A stretch of DNA of 64,000 bases from Halodesulfovibrio sp. MK-HDV (GCF_009914765.1 NZ_WYDS01000007.1:1-64000); one strand, 5' to 3'; shown: positions 8,795 to 18,565, numbered from the stretch's first letter. The notes: generated by a model from the letters alone, not told the origin. Translations and numbers: made by a program.

Positions 8795-9589
8795 ATGGAC
8801 ATCTTTAATTTTGATATGGCAGAATTTCTAAGCTTTCTGCTCACACTTATGCGACTCAGCCTTGTAGTCTTTCTGCTGCCATTCTTCGAGGGAAAAACCA
8901 TCCCCCGTGTGGTTAAAGCATCTGTGTGCCTCATGCTCACCCTTGCCATATTCCCGTCGATATCATTCGAAGCAACAGATTTTCCAGCACATCCATTTGA
9001 AATTGCACTAATAATGCTCAGTGAAATTCTACTCGGAGTTCTGCTAGGGCTTGCTGTTAAATTTATTTTTGCAGGAATTAGAACCGGCGGTATGGTTATC
9101 GGCTTCCAGATGGGTTTTTCCATGCTTACCCTTGCTAACCCATCATCAGGTGAGCAAGAAGGCATCACGTCTATCCTACTATACCAATTGAGCTTTACCG
9201 TTTTCATTGTTGCAAACGGTCACTTATATCTCATTAAAGCGCTAACAGATTCCTTTGACCTTATTCCGCCGGGAGGACTCGTCCTCTCTGCCATGCTAGG
9301 TCAACAAATTCTTACTCTGTCGATGACCATGTTCGTTTTGGCAATTAAGGTTGCCGCTCCAGTTATGATCTCACTTATGCTGGTTGAATTGACCCTTGGT
9401 CTTATGGGTCGAGCAGCGCCACAGATGAACCTTCTTATGCTTGGTTTTCCAGTAAAAATCGCTGTAGGTCTTGTCTTTATCGGCATGTTGTTCACCCTCA
9501 TGGGACAACGAATGGAAGGACTTATTTTAAGCCTTGGCCCGATGTTCTCCCATCTCATGAAAGCCGGCTCTCCGCTGCTACAGCAATAA
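8795..9589 (+). CDS. fliR: Flagellar type III export protein FliR
   Basis: An inner-membrane component of the flagellar export gate (FliPQR core). About 264 hydrophobic residues with five to six membrane segments; FFEGKTIPRVVK, GFQMGFSM, LLYQLSFTVF and PVKIAVGL fit FliR. I place the start at ATG 8795 (MDIFNFDMAEF), because the frame upstream of it is polar and unlike the family. No strong ribosome site is visible, so ATG 8816 remains possible. flhB follows after 15 bases, so this begins the flhB-flhA-flhF-flhG run. Confidence 0.9.
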   Translation: MDIFNFDMAEFLSFLLTLMRLSLVVFLLPFFEGKTIPRVVKASVCLMLTLAIFPSISFEATDFPAHPFEIALIMLSEILLGVLLGLAVKFIFAGIRTGGMVIGFQMGFSMLTLANPSSGEQEGITSILLYQLSFTVFIVANGHLYLIKALTDSFDLIPPGGLVLSAMLGQQILTLSMTMFVLAIKVAAPVMISLMLVELTLGLMGRAAPQMNLLMLGFPVKIAVGLVFIGMLFTLMGQRMEGLILSLGPMFSHLMKAGSPLLQQ

Positions 9590-9604
9590 ACAGGATACAC
9601 AGAC

Positions 9605-10669
9605 ATGCCACAAAGTGATCCGAGTAAGACAGAACAAGCGACGCCCAAAAAGCGGGAAAAGACCCGCGAAGATGGTGACGTCGCCAAGTCGCAAGAAGTT
9701 CCTAAAGCCGCAACAACCCTTGCAGGCATCATTATTGTTTATGCGTGGATTGGTACCATTAACGAGCAGATACAGCACATTATGCGTACCTGTTATACAT
9801 TTGACGCTACGCTCGACATGACAACCAAGTCTGCCATCAACTTTATTAATGAAATGGCATACGATCTTGCGGTAATGCTCCTTCCAGTCTTCCTCTTCCT
9901 GTTTCTTTTTGCGGGATTATCCATGCGTGTTCAGGTTGGGCACCTGTGGACAATGAAGGTCTTTAAGCCGAAATGGAGTAAGTTCAACCCGATTAAAGGG
10001 ATGAAAAACATGTTTTTGTCCATGCAGACACTGGTGCGACTCATTAAAAGCATCGCGTTTGCAGCCGTTATCGGTATTGCACCGTACATTGTTATTACGG
10101 ATGAGATGGACAACTTCATTCAGCTCTATAACGCCACACCGGAAGGCATCGCAGAATACATGCTCAGCCTTATCTATAAGGTATCTCTGTACGCCACCAT
10201 TGCCATGCTCGCTATTGCTCTTGCCGACTACTTTTACACTCGCTGGGACTATGATGAGAACATCAAGATGTCCAAAGACGAAGTAAAAGACGAACACAAG
10301 CAGTCAGAGGGTGATCCTAAGATTCGTCAACAGCAGCGTCAAAAAATGGCCGAGATGTCCCAGCAGCGCATGATGCAGGATGTTCCAAAGGCAGACGTTG
10401 TTGTTACAAACCCGACTCATATTTCCGTAGCCTTGCGCTACAACGCCATGGAAGCACCAGCACCAATTGTTGTTGCGATGGGTGCAGATCTTATGGCGAA
10501 GCGAATTAGAGAAATTGCAAAAGAAAACGACATTCCTCTACGAGAAAACGTCCCTCTGGCACGCGCTTTGTATAAGTCAGTACAGGTGGGTGATCAAATT
10601 CCGGAAGACCTCTACAAAGCAGTAGCTTCCATCCTTGCATCACTCAACAAGTTTAAGCAAAAACAGTAA
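9605..10669 (+). CDS. flhB: Flagellar export specificity switch FlhB
   Basis: Membrane protein of the flagellar export apparatus that switches from rod/hook to filament substrates after self-cleavage. It starts with the polar SDPSKTEQATPKKREKTREDG, typical of FlhB. Four membrane segments and a cytoplasmic domain follow. The self-cleavage motif is present as N269-P270-T271-H272 (VVVTNPTHISVALRY). The C-terminal part, ENVPLARALYKSV...GDQIPEDLY, is also standard. Length (354) is normal. Confidence 0.97.
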   Translation: MPQSDPSKTEQATPKKREKTREDGDVAKSQEVPKAATTLAGIIIVYAWIGTINEQIQHIMRTCYTFDATLDMTTKSAINFINEMAYDLAVMLLPVFLFLFLFAGLSMRVQVGHLWTMKVFKPKWSKFNPIKGMKNMFLSMQTLVRLIKSIAFAAVIGIAPYIVITDEMDNFIQLYNATPEGIAEYMLSLIYKVSLYATIAMLAIALADYFYTRWDYDENIKMSKDEVKDEHKQSEGDPKIRQQQRQKMAEMSQQRMMQDVPKADVVVTNPTHISVALRYNAMEAPAPIVVAMGADLMAKRIREIAKENDIPLRENVPLARALYKSVQVGDQIPEDLYKAVASILASLNKFKQKQ

Positions 10670-10732
10670 GTTACAAATACAATTTGCTTTTACTCAGGCA
10701 TTATTAAACTCTTCGAAAAAGGTGTCGGAAAT

Positions 10733-12844
10733 ATGGCTGCCAGCGCAAATACCTCTACAATGAATTACGAACGCTTCTCACAGCACGGAGATTTACTCCT
10801 CGCTGGCGGTGTAGTGCTCATTCTTTTTGTAATGCTCATTCCTATCCCGACCCTGCTTATGGACGTCATGCTCAGCATGTCCATTTCCTTGTCGCTGCTG
10901 GTGCTTGTTACATCTATGTTTATCAAGTCGCCGCTTGAATTTTCCATTTTCCCGACCCTGTTGCTGGTAACCACTCTTTTTCGCCTTGCTCTTAACGTGG
11001 CGACAACCCGCCTTATCCTGCTGCACGGCAGTGAAGGCCCAGACGCTGCCGGTGACGTAATTCAGTCCTTCGGGCAATTCGTTGTCGGTGGTAACTACGT
11101 TATCGGTATCGTAATTTTCGCAATTCTTTTTATTCTGAACAAAATGGTTATTACCTCCGGTACAACACGTATCGCCGAGGTTGCAGCCCGATTCACGCTT
11201 GATGCTATGCCGGGTAAGCAGATGGCAATTGAGGCAGACTTAAACGCAGGTCTCCTTGATGAAAAAACTGCTACACTGCGCCGCGAAACCATCCGCCGAG
11301 AAGCTGACTTCTACGGTGCAATGGACGGTGCCGGTAAGTTTGTTCAGGGTGACGTAATGGCGGGTTTGCTCATTACTATAGTTAACATCACCGCGGGCAT
11401 CATGATTGCTGTTTTCCAGAACGACATGTCATGGAATGACGCACTTTCTACATATACTCTGCTCACCGTTGGTGACGGTCTTGTATCTACAATCCCTTCC
11501 ATCATTATCTCTACCGCTGCCGGTATCATCGTATCCCGTGCTGCAGCTGAAGCGAAAATGGGCGAAGAGTTCATCGGCCAGCTTACATCTAATTCAAAAG
11601 CACTCAACCTTGTCGGTTGCGTACTCCTCGTATTCGCTTTGGTTCCGGGTATGCCTTTCATCTCATTCTCATTCTTCGCAATCTGCATGTTTGTTATCGC
11701 AAGACTGACATCCAACGCCAGCGACGAAGTTGCACAGCGTACCGGTGCCAGTGGAACGAGCGAACAAGGAAGCGGAGACAATTCTCAGGAAGCGCTGGAT
11801 ACTCCGGAAGCAGTACAATCACTTCTTCCTCTGGATGCTCTGGAACTGGAAGTTGGTTATGGCCTTATCCCGCTTGTTGATGAAGCACAGGACGGCAACC
11901 TGCTCTCACGTATCAGAACAATTCGCCGACAGTTTGCATTGGACATGGGTGTCATTATTCCGTCCCTGCATCTGCGTGACAACCTGCAGCTCAAACCGGG
12001 GCAGTACACAGTACTTATTAAAGGCAACGAAATGGCAGGGGCAGAAATCCTCATCGACCATTTCCTTGCAATGGACCCGGGCGATGCGCGCCATTCCATT
12101 AAAGGTATTGAAACCCGCGAACCGGCATTTAACTTGCCAGCTCTCTGGGTACCGGAAGCACAAAAAGAAGAAGCCATACTCGCAGGGTATACCGTTGTTG
12201 ACCCATCCACGGTTATTGCAACGCACCTTACCGAAGTATTCAAACGCAGCCTCGCAGACTTCCTTGGCCGTCAGGAAATTCAGTCTCTTCTGGATAACCT
12301 TGCCAAGCATGCTCCAAAAGCTGTGGAAGAACTGGTACCAAACGTACTTACATTGGGCGCAGTACAGAAAGTTCTGCAGAACCTCGTACGAGAAAATATT
12401 TCGATCCGCGACCTGCTCACTATTGTTGAAACTCTCGCGGACTACGGAACAAGCGTTAAAAACCCAGATGTACTCACAGAGTATGTCCGCGAACGCTTAG
12501 CACGTACAATTGTTAGACCGTATATGGATCAGGAGAACACACTCCCGATCATTATGCTGGACCCGAATGTGGAAAAAACTGTTCAGGAAGCCATCCGGCA
12601 GACAGAAGGCGGAGCATATCTTGCACTTGACCCTGCAACAGCACAGCAAGTTATTCAGGCCGTAAATTCATCTGTAGAAAACGCAGTCGTTACCGATGGT
12701 CAGCCAGTGATTCTGACTTCCCCGATGGTACGACCACATCTTTCCCAGCTGATTATGCGATTCATTCCAAACATTCCGGTTATATCTCAAGCAGAAATAC
12801 CTGCAGACATTCGTTTGAACACTGTTGGTAATGTAGGAATTTAA
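10733..12844 (+). CDS. flhA: Flagellar export gate protein FlhA
   Basis: The large export-gate subunit that docks chaperone-substrate complexes. An N-terminal half of about eight membrane segments contains TLFRLALNVATTRLIL, the FHIPEP-family loop (TRIAEVAARFTLDAMPGKQMAIEADLN is split here by family convention), and ADFYGAMDGAGKFV. A soluble C-terminal domain follows a variable linker around residues 330-360. Length 703. flhF begins one base after the stop, consistent with translational coupling. Confidence 0.96.
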   Translation: MAASANTSTMNYERFSQHGDLLLAGGVVLILFVMLIPIPTLLMDVMLSMSISLSLLVLVTSMFIKSPLEFSIFPTLLLVTTLFRLALNVATTRLILLHGSEGPDAAGDVIQSFGQFVVGGNYVIGIVIFAILFILNKMVITSGTTRIAEVAARFTLDAMPGKQMAIEADLNAGLLDEKTATLRRETIRREADFYGAMDGAGKFVQGDVMAGLLITIVNITAGIMIAVFQNDMSWNDALSTYTLLTVGDGLVSTIPSIIISTAAGIIVSRAAAEAKMGEEFIGQLTSNSKALNLVGCVLLVFALVPGMPFISFSFFAICMFVIARLTSNASDEVAQRTGASGTSEQGSGDNSQEALDTPEAVQSLLPLDALELEVGYGLIPLVDEAQDGNLLSRIRTIRRQFALDMGVIIPSLHLRDNLQLKPGQYTVLIKGNEMAGAEILIDHFLAMDPGDARHSIKGIETREPAFNLPALWVPEAQKEEAILAGYTVVDPSTVIATHLTEVFKRSLADFLGRQEIQSLLDNLAKHAPKAVEELVPNVLTLGAVQKVLQNLVRENISIRDLLTIVETLADYGTSVKNPDVLTEYVRERLARTIVRPYMDQENTLPIIMLDPNVEKTVQEAIRQTEGGAYLALDPATAQQVIQAVNSSVENAVVTDGQPVILTSPMVRPHLSQLIMRFIPNIPVISQAEIPADIRLNTVGNVGI

Positions 12845-12845
12845 T

Positions 12846-13919
12846 ATGCAGGTAAAAACTTTTTCAGGACAGACAACACGTTCCGTACTCGCTCAGATCA
12901 AACAGGAAATGGGCGAAGAGGCAGTTATCCTTTCTAAACAGGAAGGCAAAGATGCGGAAAACCGCTGGTGCCAGATTACTGCCGGTGTTGAACGTGCGGT
13001 AGATGAAATTCAGGAAGCTGAGACTCAGGAATACGCAGCGCCTGCAGGCTGGAGCCGCTGGCATGAAGAATGGTCAGAAATTAAAGAGTACATTGCGGAA
13101 CTCGTTAAGCCACGTCTTCAACTGCATAAGCTTTCTCCGCGTCAGCGTCTCGCGCTTGAACATCTTCAGCGCCATGATGTTGACGACACTGTAATCCTTC
13201 GTCTGCTGCGTCCGCTTAAAAGCGACGCGAGCATGTCTATCCTTGCTCCGCTTGGTGATCTGATCAAATTCAAGCCTTGGGGTAACGAATGGAAAAGTCG
13301 TGTACATACTTTTGTAGGTCCGTTCGGTGTAGGTAAAACCAGTGCTGCTGTACGCATGGCATTGGAGCTACGCAGACAAAATCCATCTATGCGTATCTGT
13401 TTTGTCAATGCAGACTGCGCTCGAGGCAACGGTAGATTACTGTTACGCCACTATGCACAGCTTTGTGACATGGGGTACTACGAAATTCGTGATAGTATTA
13501 CCTTCGCAAATACAATACGCGACGCTGCAAAAAGTTATGACCGCATCATTATTGACATGCCGGGACTGGGTCTGCGTGACTCTTTCAAGGAACAAGTTGA
13601 GCATTTTGGACTGCACGCTATCCGCGAAAACTCTTTCCACAGGGTGCTTTCACCTACAGCGAGTAGTAAACAACTCACTGCAACGCTGGAAAAGTATCGT
13701 GCAGTAAAGGGTGGTAGCATTGTCTGGACTAAGATCGACGAAGCTTGTACATTCGGTACCATAATCAATACAGCTGTTTCCACGGGACTTCCTATTTCAG
13801 CCTTTTCATACGGCTCCGGACTTAAGAGCACACTTGCTCCGGCAAAAGACGTAATGCTGTGGAGACTCATTTTTAAAAACCAGCTTCCCGGCGAATATAC
13901 AATTCACCAGAATGCCTAA
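12846..13919 (+). CDS. flhF: SRP-like GTPase FlhF (flagellar placement)
   Basis: FlhF is a third SRP-type GTPase beside Ffh and FtsY and sets flagellar position and number with FlhG. The N-terminus QVKTFSGQTTRSVLAQIKQEMGEEAVILSK is diagnostic. After a basic middle part comes the NG domain with P-loop GPFGVGKTSAAVRMA, FVNADCARG and DMPGLG. The usual DTAGR is replaced by DMPGLG and the TKxD guanine motif reads WTKIDE. It sits directly between flhA and flhG. Confidence 0.93.
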   Translation: MQVKTFSGQTTRSVLAQIKQEMGEEAVILSKQEGKDAENRWCQITAGVERAVDEIQEAETQEYAAPAGWSRWHEEWSEIKEYIAELVKPRLQLHKLSPRQRLALEHLQRHDVDDTVILRLLRPLKSDASMSILAPLGDLIKFKPWGNEWKSRVHTFVGPFGVGKTSAAVRMALELRRQNPSMRICFVNADCARGNGRLLLRHYAQLCDMGYYEIRDSITFANTIRDAAKSYDRIIIDMPGLGLRDSFKEQVEHFGLHAIRENSFHRVLSPTASSKQLTATLEKYRAVKGGSIVWTKIDEACTFGTIINTAVSTGLPISAFSYGSGLKSTLAPAKDVMLWRLIFKNQLPGEYTIHQNA

Positions 13920-13943
13920 GGGCATATTGGAGATAATAGAACC

Positions 13944-14759
13944 ATGAGTGGCAACCTTCCTCTTGTCCTGTCTGTAACCTCCGGTAAAGGAGGCGTAGGC
14001 AAAACAAACCTATCCGTTAACCTTGCGTATTCATTAGCGCAAAAAGGGAAACGTGTTGTTTTGCTGGATGCAGATCTAGGACTTGCAAACGTAGATGTTT
14101 TGTTAGGCCTTACGCCTGAGCAAAACCTCTTTCACCTGTTCAGCGAAGGGGTTGCCCTTTCCGATATTCTGTATTCCACCCCTTACGGGTTTGATATTCT
14201 CCCCGCCTCTTCCGGCATAGGTGAAATGCTTACGCTTTCCACCGGCCAAAAACTTGACCTGCTCGAGTCAATGGACAGTCTGGAAGACAAGGTAGATTTT
14301 CTTATTGTGGATACCGGTGCAGGTATTAACGATAACGTTCTGTACTTCAACCTTGCAGTCCAAGAGCGCATCGTAGTGCTTACAGCAGAACCAACCTCAC
14401 TGACCGATGCGTACTCCCTCATTAAAGTAATGAAGTTGAACCACGGCGTTGAGCACTTTAAAGTAGTTGTGAACATGGCTGAATCTGAAAAGATGGCTAA
14501 AGAAATGTTCGTCCGCCTTTACTCTGCCTGTGATCATTTCCTGTCCGGAGTTTCTTTGGATTACGCTGGCTGCCTGCCGCGCGATCCTGCTGTACGTAAA
14601 GCTATTGTGGCTCAACGTCCTGTCTGTCAACAGAATCCGGTCGCGCCGGTTTGCCAATCTATTGGTAAACTCGCAGACAAGATTCAAAATTGGGAAATAG
14701 CTGCGAATCTTGATGGAAATATCAAGTTTTTCTGGAAAAAACTCCTCTTCCAGCAGTAA
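13944..14759 (+). CDS. flhG: MinD-like ATPase FlhG (flagellar number control)
   Basis: ParA/MinD-family ATPase that antagonises FlhF and limits flagellar number. The deviant Walker A motif SGKGGVGKTNLSVNLA is at residues 8-23, followed by LLDADLGLANVDVLLG and the Walker B-like FLIVDTGAGIND. Length 271 fits. The C-terminal 47 bases overlap the favoured start of fliA. Confidence 0.94.
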   Translation: MSGNLPLVLSVTSGKGGVGKTNLSVNLAYSLAQKGKRVVLLDADLGLANVDVLLGLTPEQNLFHLFSEGVALSDILYSTPYGFDILPASSGIGEMLTLSTGQKLDLLESMDSLEDKVDFLIVDTGAGINDNVLYFNLAVQERIVVLTAEPTSLTDAYSLIKVMKLNHGVEHFKVVVNMAESEKMAKEMFVRLYSACDHFLSGVSLDYAGCLPRDPAVRKAIVAQRPVCQQNPVAPVCQSIGKLADKIQNWEIAANLDGNIKFFWKKLLFQQ

Positions 14760-15510
14760 TGCTTGGGAGCTATTGGAGTCCGGCGAGAAGGCCTGGGTAG
14801 TCATGTCTGACCACGAACAAGAAAACGTGGTTCGTCACTATGCGCCTAAGGTTCGGTATCTTGCATCCCGTTTGAAAGTTAAGCTTCCTAAAAATGTGGA
14901 GCTTGGAGAACTTATCAGCGCGGGTACGCTTGGGCTTATGGAATCGCTGGGCAAGTTTAAGCCGGAAATGGGCATCAAATTCGATACCTACGCAGAAAAC
15001 CGCATCCGCGGCGCAATGCTTGACGAATTACGACGCCTTGACTGGTTCCCTAGAAGCTTACGCCAACGCGTAAGACAAATCGAAGAAGCCATGCAGCAGG
15101 TGGAAAACGACAAAGGACGTTCCGCCACAGAAGAAGAACTGCAACATGCAACTGGTCTTGATAGAGCTGGAGTCCGCGAAGGGCTTGTTGCACTGCAAAG
15201 CCAGTTATGTCTCAATTTAGATCTAATACAAGACACCGTATCTGCCGATGAGTTAAGTGATGCAGATAGTCAGCCCTTTAAAAAAACTGCTTCAAAAGAA
15301 ACATTATACCAGATTTCACAGCTAGTTGAACAATTGACACCTAGAGAAAAGTTGGTATTGTCCCTCTATTATAGTGATGATTTGAATATGCGTGAAGCAG
15401 CAGAGGTTATGGGGGTGACTGAGGGTCGCATTTCACAGTTGCACTCTCAGGCGTTACTTAAGCTGCGTAATAACTTTTATGCAGTGCATGGAAAAGACAG
15501 CGGATTATAA
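14713..15510 (+). CDS. fliA: Flagellar sigma factor FliA (sigma-28)
   Basis: Alternative sigma factor for late flagellar and chemotaxis genes. It shows region 2 (VELGELISAGTLGLMESLGKF then GIKFDTYAENRIRGAMLDELR), DWFPRSLRQRVR, region 3, and region 4 with LTPREKLVLSLYY and VMGVTEGRISQLHSQA. The start is uncertain. ATG 14713 overlaps flhG and keeps a WELLESGEKAW segment; ATG 14803 (MSDHEQENVVRHYAP) gives a protein of about 235 residues. Neither has a strong ribosome site, so coupling to flhG translation is likely. Confidence 0.93.
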   Translation: MEISSFSGKNSSSSSNAWELLESGEKAWVVMSDHEQENVVRHYAPKVRYLASRLKVKLPKNVELGELISAGTLGLMESLGKFKPEMGIKFDTYAENRIRGAMLDELRRLDWFPRSLRQRVRQIEEAMQQVENDKGRSATEEELQHATGLDRAGVREGLVALQSQLCLNLDLIQDTVSADELSDADSQPFKKTASKETLYQISQLVEQLTPREKLVLSLYYSDDLNMREAAEVMGVTEGRISQLHSQALLKLRNNFYAVHGKDSGL

Positions 15511-15528
15511 AGACTTAAGGAGTCTATG

Positions 15529-15909
15529 ATGGGCTTTGATCCTAATATGCGTGTTCTTGTTGTGGACGACTTCTCTACTATGAGACGAATTGTTAAAAAC
15601 ATTCTTCGTCAAATTGGCTTCACTAACATTGTGGAAGCAGATGATGGAACTACCGCATGGGAAGTTCTTAATAAAGACCGCATCGAATTTGTTATTTCTG
15701 ACTGGAATATGCCACAGATGACTGGTATCGAACTTCTTAGAAAAGTTCGCAGTAGCGAAGAATTTGCTGACATGCCTTTCTTGATGGTTACTGCTGAAGC
15801 ACAGCAGGAAAACATCATTGAAGCTGTTCAGGCAAAAGTTTCCAACTATGTGGTAAAGCCATTTACAGCAGAAATTATGAAGCAGAAAATCGATAAGATT
15901 TTCCCTTAA
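15529..15909 (+). CDS. cheY: Chemotaxis response regulator CheY
   Basis: A single receiver domain of about 126 residues with VVDDFSTMRRIVKNIL, the phosphorylation site in FVISDWNMPQMTG, MVTAEA and VVKPFTAE. It binds the flagellar switch when phosphorylated. AAGGAG at 15517-15522 is 6 bases from ATG 15529, which makes this start better than the ATG at 15526. It is embedded in the flagellar operon after fliA. Confidence 0.95.
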   Translation: MGFDPNMRVLVVDDFSTMRRIVKNILRQIGFTNIVEADDGTTAWEVLNKDRIEFVISDWNMPQMTGIELLRKVRSSEEFADMPFLMVTAEAQQENIIEAVQAKVSNYVVKPFTAEIMKQKIDKIFP

Positions 15910-16045
15910 CTGCTCTTATTGCTTATAGAAATAATGCATTCCGGTTTAGGAAACCACTACATGTCGTATAAACGCTTGTCGTCTTCCTCTGCCGGATTGC
16001 CTTGTTTTAGTGATATTGAAAAGTAAACCGCAAGCTAGGTAACAG

Positions 16046-16765
16046 ATGGCAAAAGCTCCAACCAACAGACCCGGCAGCGCCGGTACGAAAAAGGCTCAAC
16101 TAGACGTGGATACCCTTTCTACACCAGACTCCATACCGCAGACAAAAGACGACAAGGTAGAACTTGATCTTGATGACGCGCCGTTTCTAATGGAAGACGA
16201 GGAAGAGGAAGAAGAACAGGTTTTTGACAACTCCACGTCTGCTAATGCTGACTCTTTCTCCGCTGCTGAACTGGAAATGGACCCTGAAGCTGCACGCAAA
16301 CGTAAACGCAAGATTATGTTTGGCGGCATCGGTCTGCTTGTTATCGCCCTTGTCGCTTTAGGATGGAAAATGCTTCCATCGAAAGATGCACCGATACCTG
16401 TTAAGCGCGTTATTAAGAAAGAAAAAGGCAAGTACGACACTCCGCCTATCGTTCAAAAAGATAAGTTCGACGTCACATGGGAACCGTTCTGGGTGGAACA
16501 GCGCGACGGCAAAAAGGAAATTCGATTCCTTGTTTGCAAGTTTGCAGTGTTCACTGATAACGAAAAACTCTCATGGGAAGCGAAGAACAAAAAAGTGACG
16601 CTCCGCGACGCAATTTTCTATTATCTGCGGAACAAGGATCTCAAGTTTCTTTCTGATAAAGACAATGTGCAGCTGCTCAAATCTGACTTGCTGACTGTTG
16701 TTAACCAGTACATGGGTAATGGCCAGTTCAAGGATGTTTTTATTGAAAACTACTTGGTGAAATAG
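16046..16765 (+). CDS. fliL: FliL-like flagellar basal body-associated protein
   Basis: About 239 residues. A long acidic, low-complexity cytoplasmic N-terminus (EDEEEEEEQVFD) is followed by a single membrane helix after KRKRK (about residues 93-110) and a periplasmic C-terminal domain. That domain ends LRDAIFYYLRNKDLKFL...LKSDLLTVVNQYM...VFIENYLVK, the FliL pattern. FliL supports the stator around the motor. The N-terminal extension is longer than in enteric FliL. The assignment rests on topology, C-terminal pattern and location. Confidence 0.75.
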   Translation: MAKAPTNRPGSAGTKKAQLDVDTLSTPDSIPQTKDDKVELDLDDAPFLMEDEEEEEEQVFDNSTSANADSFSAAELEMDPEAARKRKRKIMFGGIGLLVIALVALGWKMLPSKDAPIPVKRVIKKEKGKYDTPPIVQKDKFDVTWEPFWVEQRDGKKEIRFLVCKFAVFTDNEKLSWEAKNKKVTLRDAIFYYLRNKDLKFLSDKDNVQLLKSDLLTVVNQYMGNGQFKDVFIENYLVK

Positions 16766-16767
16766 AT

Positions 16768-17094
16768 ATGTCCAATGAAATGGATATCCCATTAGTCATC
16801 CAGCAGATGGGGCGTGTGCAAAAGATTGCAGAGCAAGAAAAGTCACGCCCTGAACGGCAGCAGGCAGCAGCCCGCGATGCCGCACGCAAGGGTGGCGAAC
16901 TCGCCCGTGACCACGTGGCTGAAACACAATCCGCTGAACAGACTCATTTTGATATCGATGAGGATGGTCACGGAGGACAAAACCAGCACCTTCCTTCCGA
17001 TTCCAGACAAGGAGCAACACCCGAACAGGATGTTGAAACCAACCCTACGTCTGAAAGCGCCTGGCAAGGCAAAATTATAGATACCAAAGTATAA
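16768..17094 (+). CDS. Small polar protein of the flagellar cluster, function unknown
   Basis: I do not recognise this protein. It has 108 residues, starts two bases after the fliL stop and ends two bases before the next gene, so it is certainly part of the operon. The N-terminal half is helical and charged (PLVIQQMGRVQKIAEQEKSRPERQQAAARD); the C-terminal half is Gln/Asp/Gly-rich and likely disordered, ending GKIIDTKV. No signal peptide or membrane segment. A flagellar accessory role is inferred from position only. Confidence 0.7.
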   Translation: MSNEMDIPLVIQQMGRVQKIAEQEKSRPERQQAAARDAARKGGELARDHVAETQSAEQTHFDIDEDGHGGQNQHLPSDSRQGATPEQDVETNPTSESAWQGKIIDTKV

Positions 17095-17096
17095 TA

Positions 17097-17513
17097 ATGA
17101 CATTTTCCCAGCTTATCTTGCTTTTTATCAGCGGCTCCGAGCTACTGTTACTTGTTCTTCTTATCGTATTTTACTTGCGCTTACGCAAAAGCGAAGCGCT
17201 TCTTACAGCCATGCAAGCAGGGCAGGAATCATTAGTTGCCAAAATGCATTTCAATGCTGAACTCGAGCAGGAAATCGTCGAATCTTTCGCACGACGCCAG
17301 CAGGAGCTTCAGGGACTGGAAGTGCAGTTGGAAGCGCGCTCAAGTGAATTGCGTTCACTTCTTGAGCAGGCAGAAGCTATCAGCCGTTCCCCTCAGTTCT
17401 TACGAGAACTGATTTTTACTGGTCGTAAGAAAGGACAAACAATTCCTCAACTGGCAAAGGCAACCAACCTTTCCATTGATGAAGTTGAACTCATTCTTAT
17501 GAAAGCTGAGTAA
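17097..17513 (+). CDS. Membrane-anchored coiled-coil protein with HTH-like tail
   Basis: 138 residues: one N-terminal membrane helix (about 5-27), a charged coiled coil (about 30-95, rich in Glu, Gln and Leu), and a C-terminal segment KKGQTIPQLAKATNLSIDEVELIL that looks like a small helix-turn-helix. This layout resembles uncharacterised proteins (DUF2802/DUF6115-like) often found near fliA/cheY clusters, but I cannot confirm the family. Packed two bases behind the preceding gene. Confidence 0.72.
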   Translation: MTFSQLILLFISGSELLLLVLLIVFYLRLRKSEALLTAMQAGQESLVAKMHFNAELEQEIVESFARRQQELQGLEVQLEARSSELRSLLEQAEAISRSPQFLRELIFTGRKKGQTIPQLAKATNLSIDEVELILMKAE

Positions 17514-17692
17514 GCCCAGCGACAGCTCGGCACATTGCCAAGATCAATGTTCGTCCATGCTGGTCGTAATACCAGCGTACTGCCGGTTCTTATGCCGATT
17601 ATAATGTTACGTGTGTTGGCGGATGCAATGTCTGCACGATTCTTGTTCGCGCTGCCAACCACGATACAGACCTTATCCACCACAGGTGTTCC

Positions 17693-18565
17693 ATGCGTAT
17701 TTCCAACAACAGTAATCCATATGGCGGCGGCCAGCCCTCCTCTACAACCAACCGCGGTGCTATTTTCAAGCGCAAGGTTAAGGTAGGCCAGCTCCTTAAA
17801 GGCAGAATGCTCCGCGTTGAGCAGGAAGGCTTTGCTTGGGTGCTTATTGGGGATATGGAACTACTGGCACAGGTTGAAAACATGCCGGAAACGGGTCAGT
17901 GGCTGGAATTTCTCGTGCTCTCACTAGAGCCGTCTATTCTGCTGCGCCAGCTTCAACAAGGAGCTGACCCGCGAAGTTCAATTTTTCTTCGAGATTACAT
18001 CCGCTCCTATCTGACGGAGAGAGATAAGCTTGATACTATGCTGGCCTATTCCCTGTGGGATTCGCTCAACATCACGGATGACAAGCCTTTCACAGCATAC
18101 CGCACAGTACTTATCAATTTTTTGACACAAGCCCCCACCGCCCTTGATCAATTCACACGGGTCATGCGGCTCCACTCCAGCGTACAAAAAATGGTTACGT
18201 CGTCAAAACACGGAACATTCCACTACATGCCATGGCTTATGCCTTCTGCAAAAGGTGTAGAGCTGCTCATTTCCACACCGGAAAACAATATTTGCACCGT
18301 TACGGCAGGTGTAATATTACATGGGGCACAGCATGTACTCACAGTGGGTCAAATGAACCTATCTGCCAATCCTGTCTCTTTCGCCTATCGACTCCTGCTT
18401 GATAAAAACTGTAAAGCAGGTAACAACACCTCTCGAGCAAACTCCGCATCTACCAACTGTATCTGCCTCGGCACCACTGAGTTGCCCGCAGGAGCGCACG
18501 ATATTCTGTCCTTAATCTTCAAAGAGATGCCTACACAACGTAGTGGACTAGATCTGCGCGCATAA
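17693..18565 (+). CDS. Conserved-looking hypothetical protein ending the flagellar cluster
   Basis: 290 residues, no membrane segment or signal peptide. After a disordered N-terminus (about 1-22) comes a beta-rich segment, VKVGQLLKGRMLRVEQEGFAWVLIG...LLAQVENMPETGQWLEFLVL, which resembles domains in FliK-type hook-length proteins. This is inference from pattern and location only. A CAGGTG lies ahead of the ATG at 17693. The 179-base gap before it shows no gene. Confidence 0.65.
   Translation: MRISNNSNPYGGGQPSSTTNRGAIFKRKVKVGQLLKGRMLRVEQEGFAWVLIGDMELLAQVENMPETGQWLEFLVLSLEPSILLRQLQQGADPRSSIFLRDYIRSYLTERDKLDTMLAYSLWDSLNITDDKPFTAYRTVLINFLTQAPTALDQFTRVMRLHSSVQKMVTSSKHGTFHYMPWLMPSAKGVELLISTPENNICTVTAGVILHGAQHVLTVGQMNLSANPVSFAYRLLLDKNCKAGNNTSRANSASTNCICLGTTELPAGAHDILSLIFKEMPTQRSGLDLRA

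Noticed and set aside
11730-12500. 256-codon frame inside flhA
   Set aside because: Out of frame with flhA, Ser/Arg/Lys-rich shadow translation without motifs.
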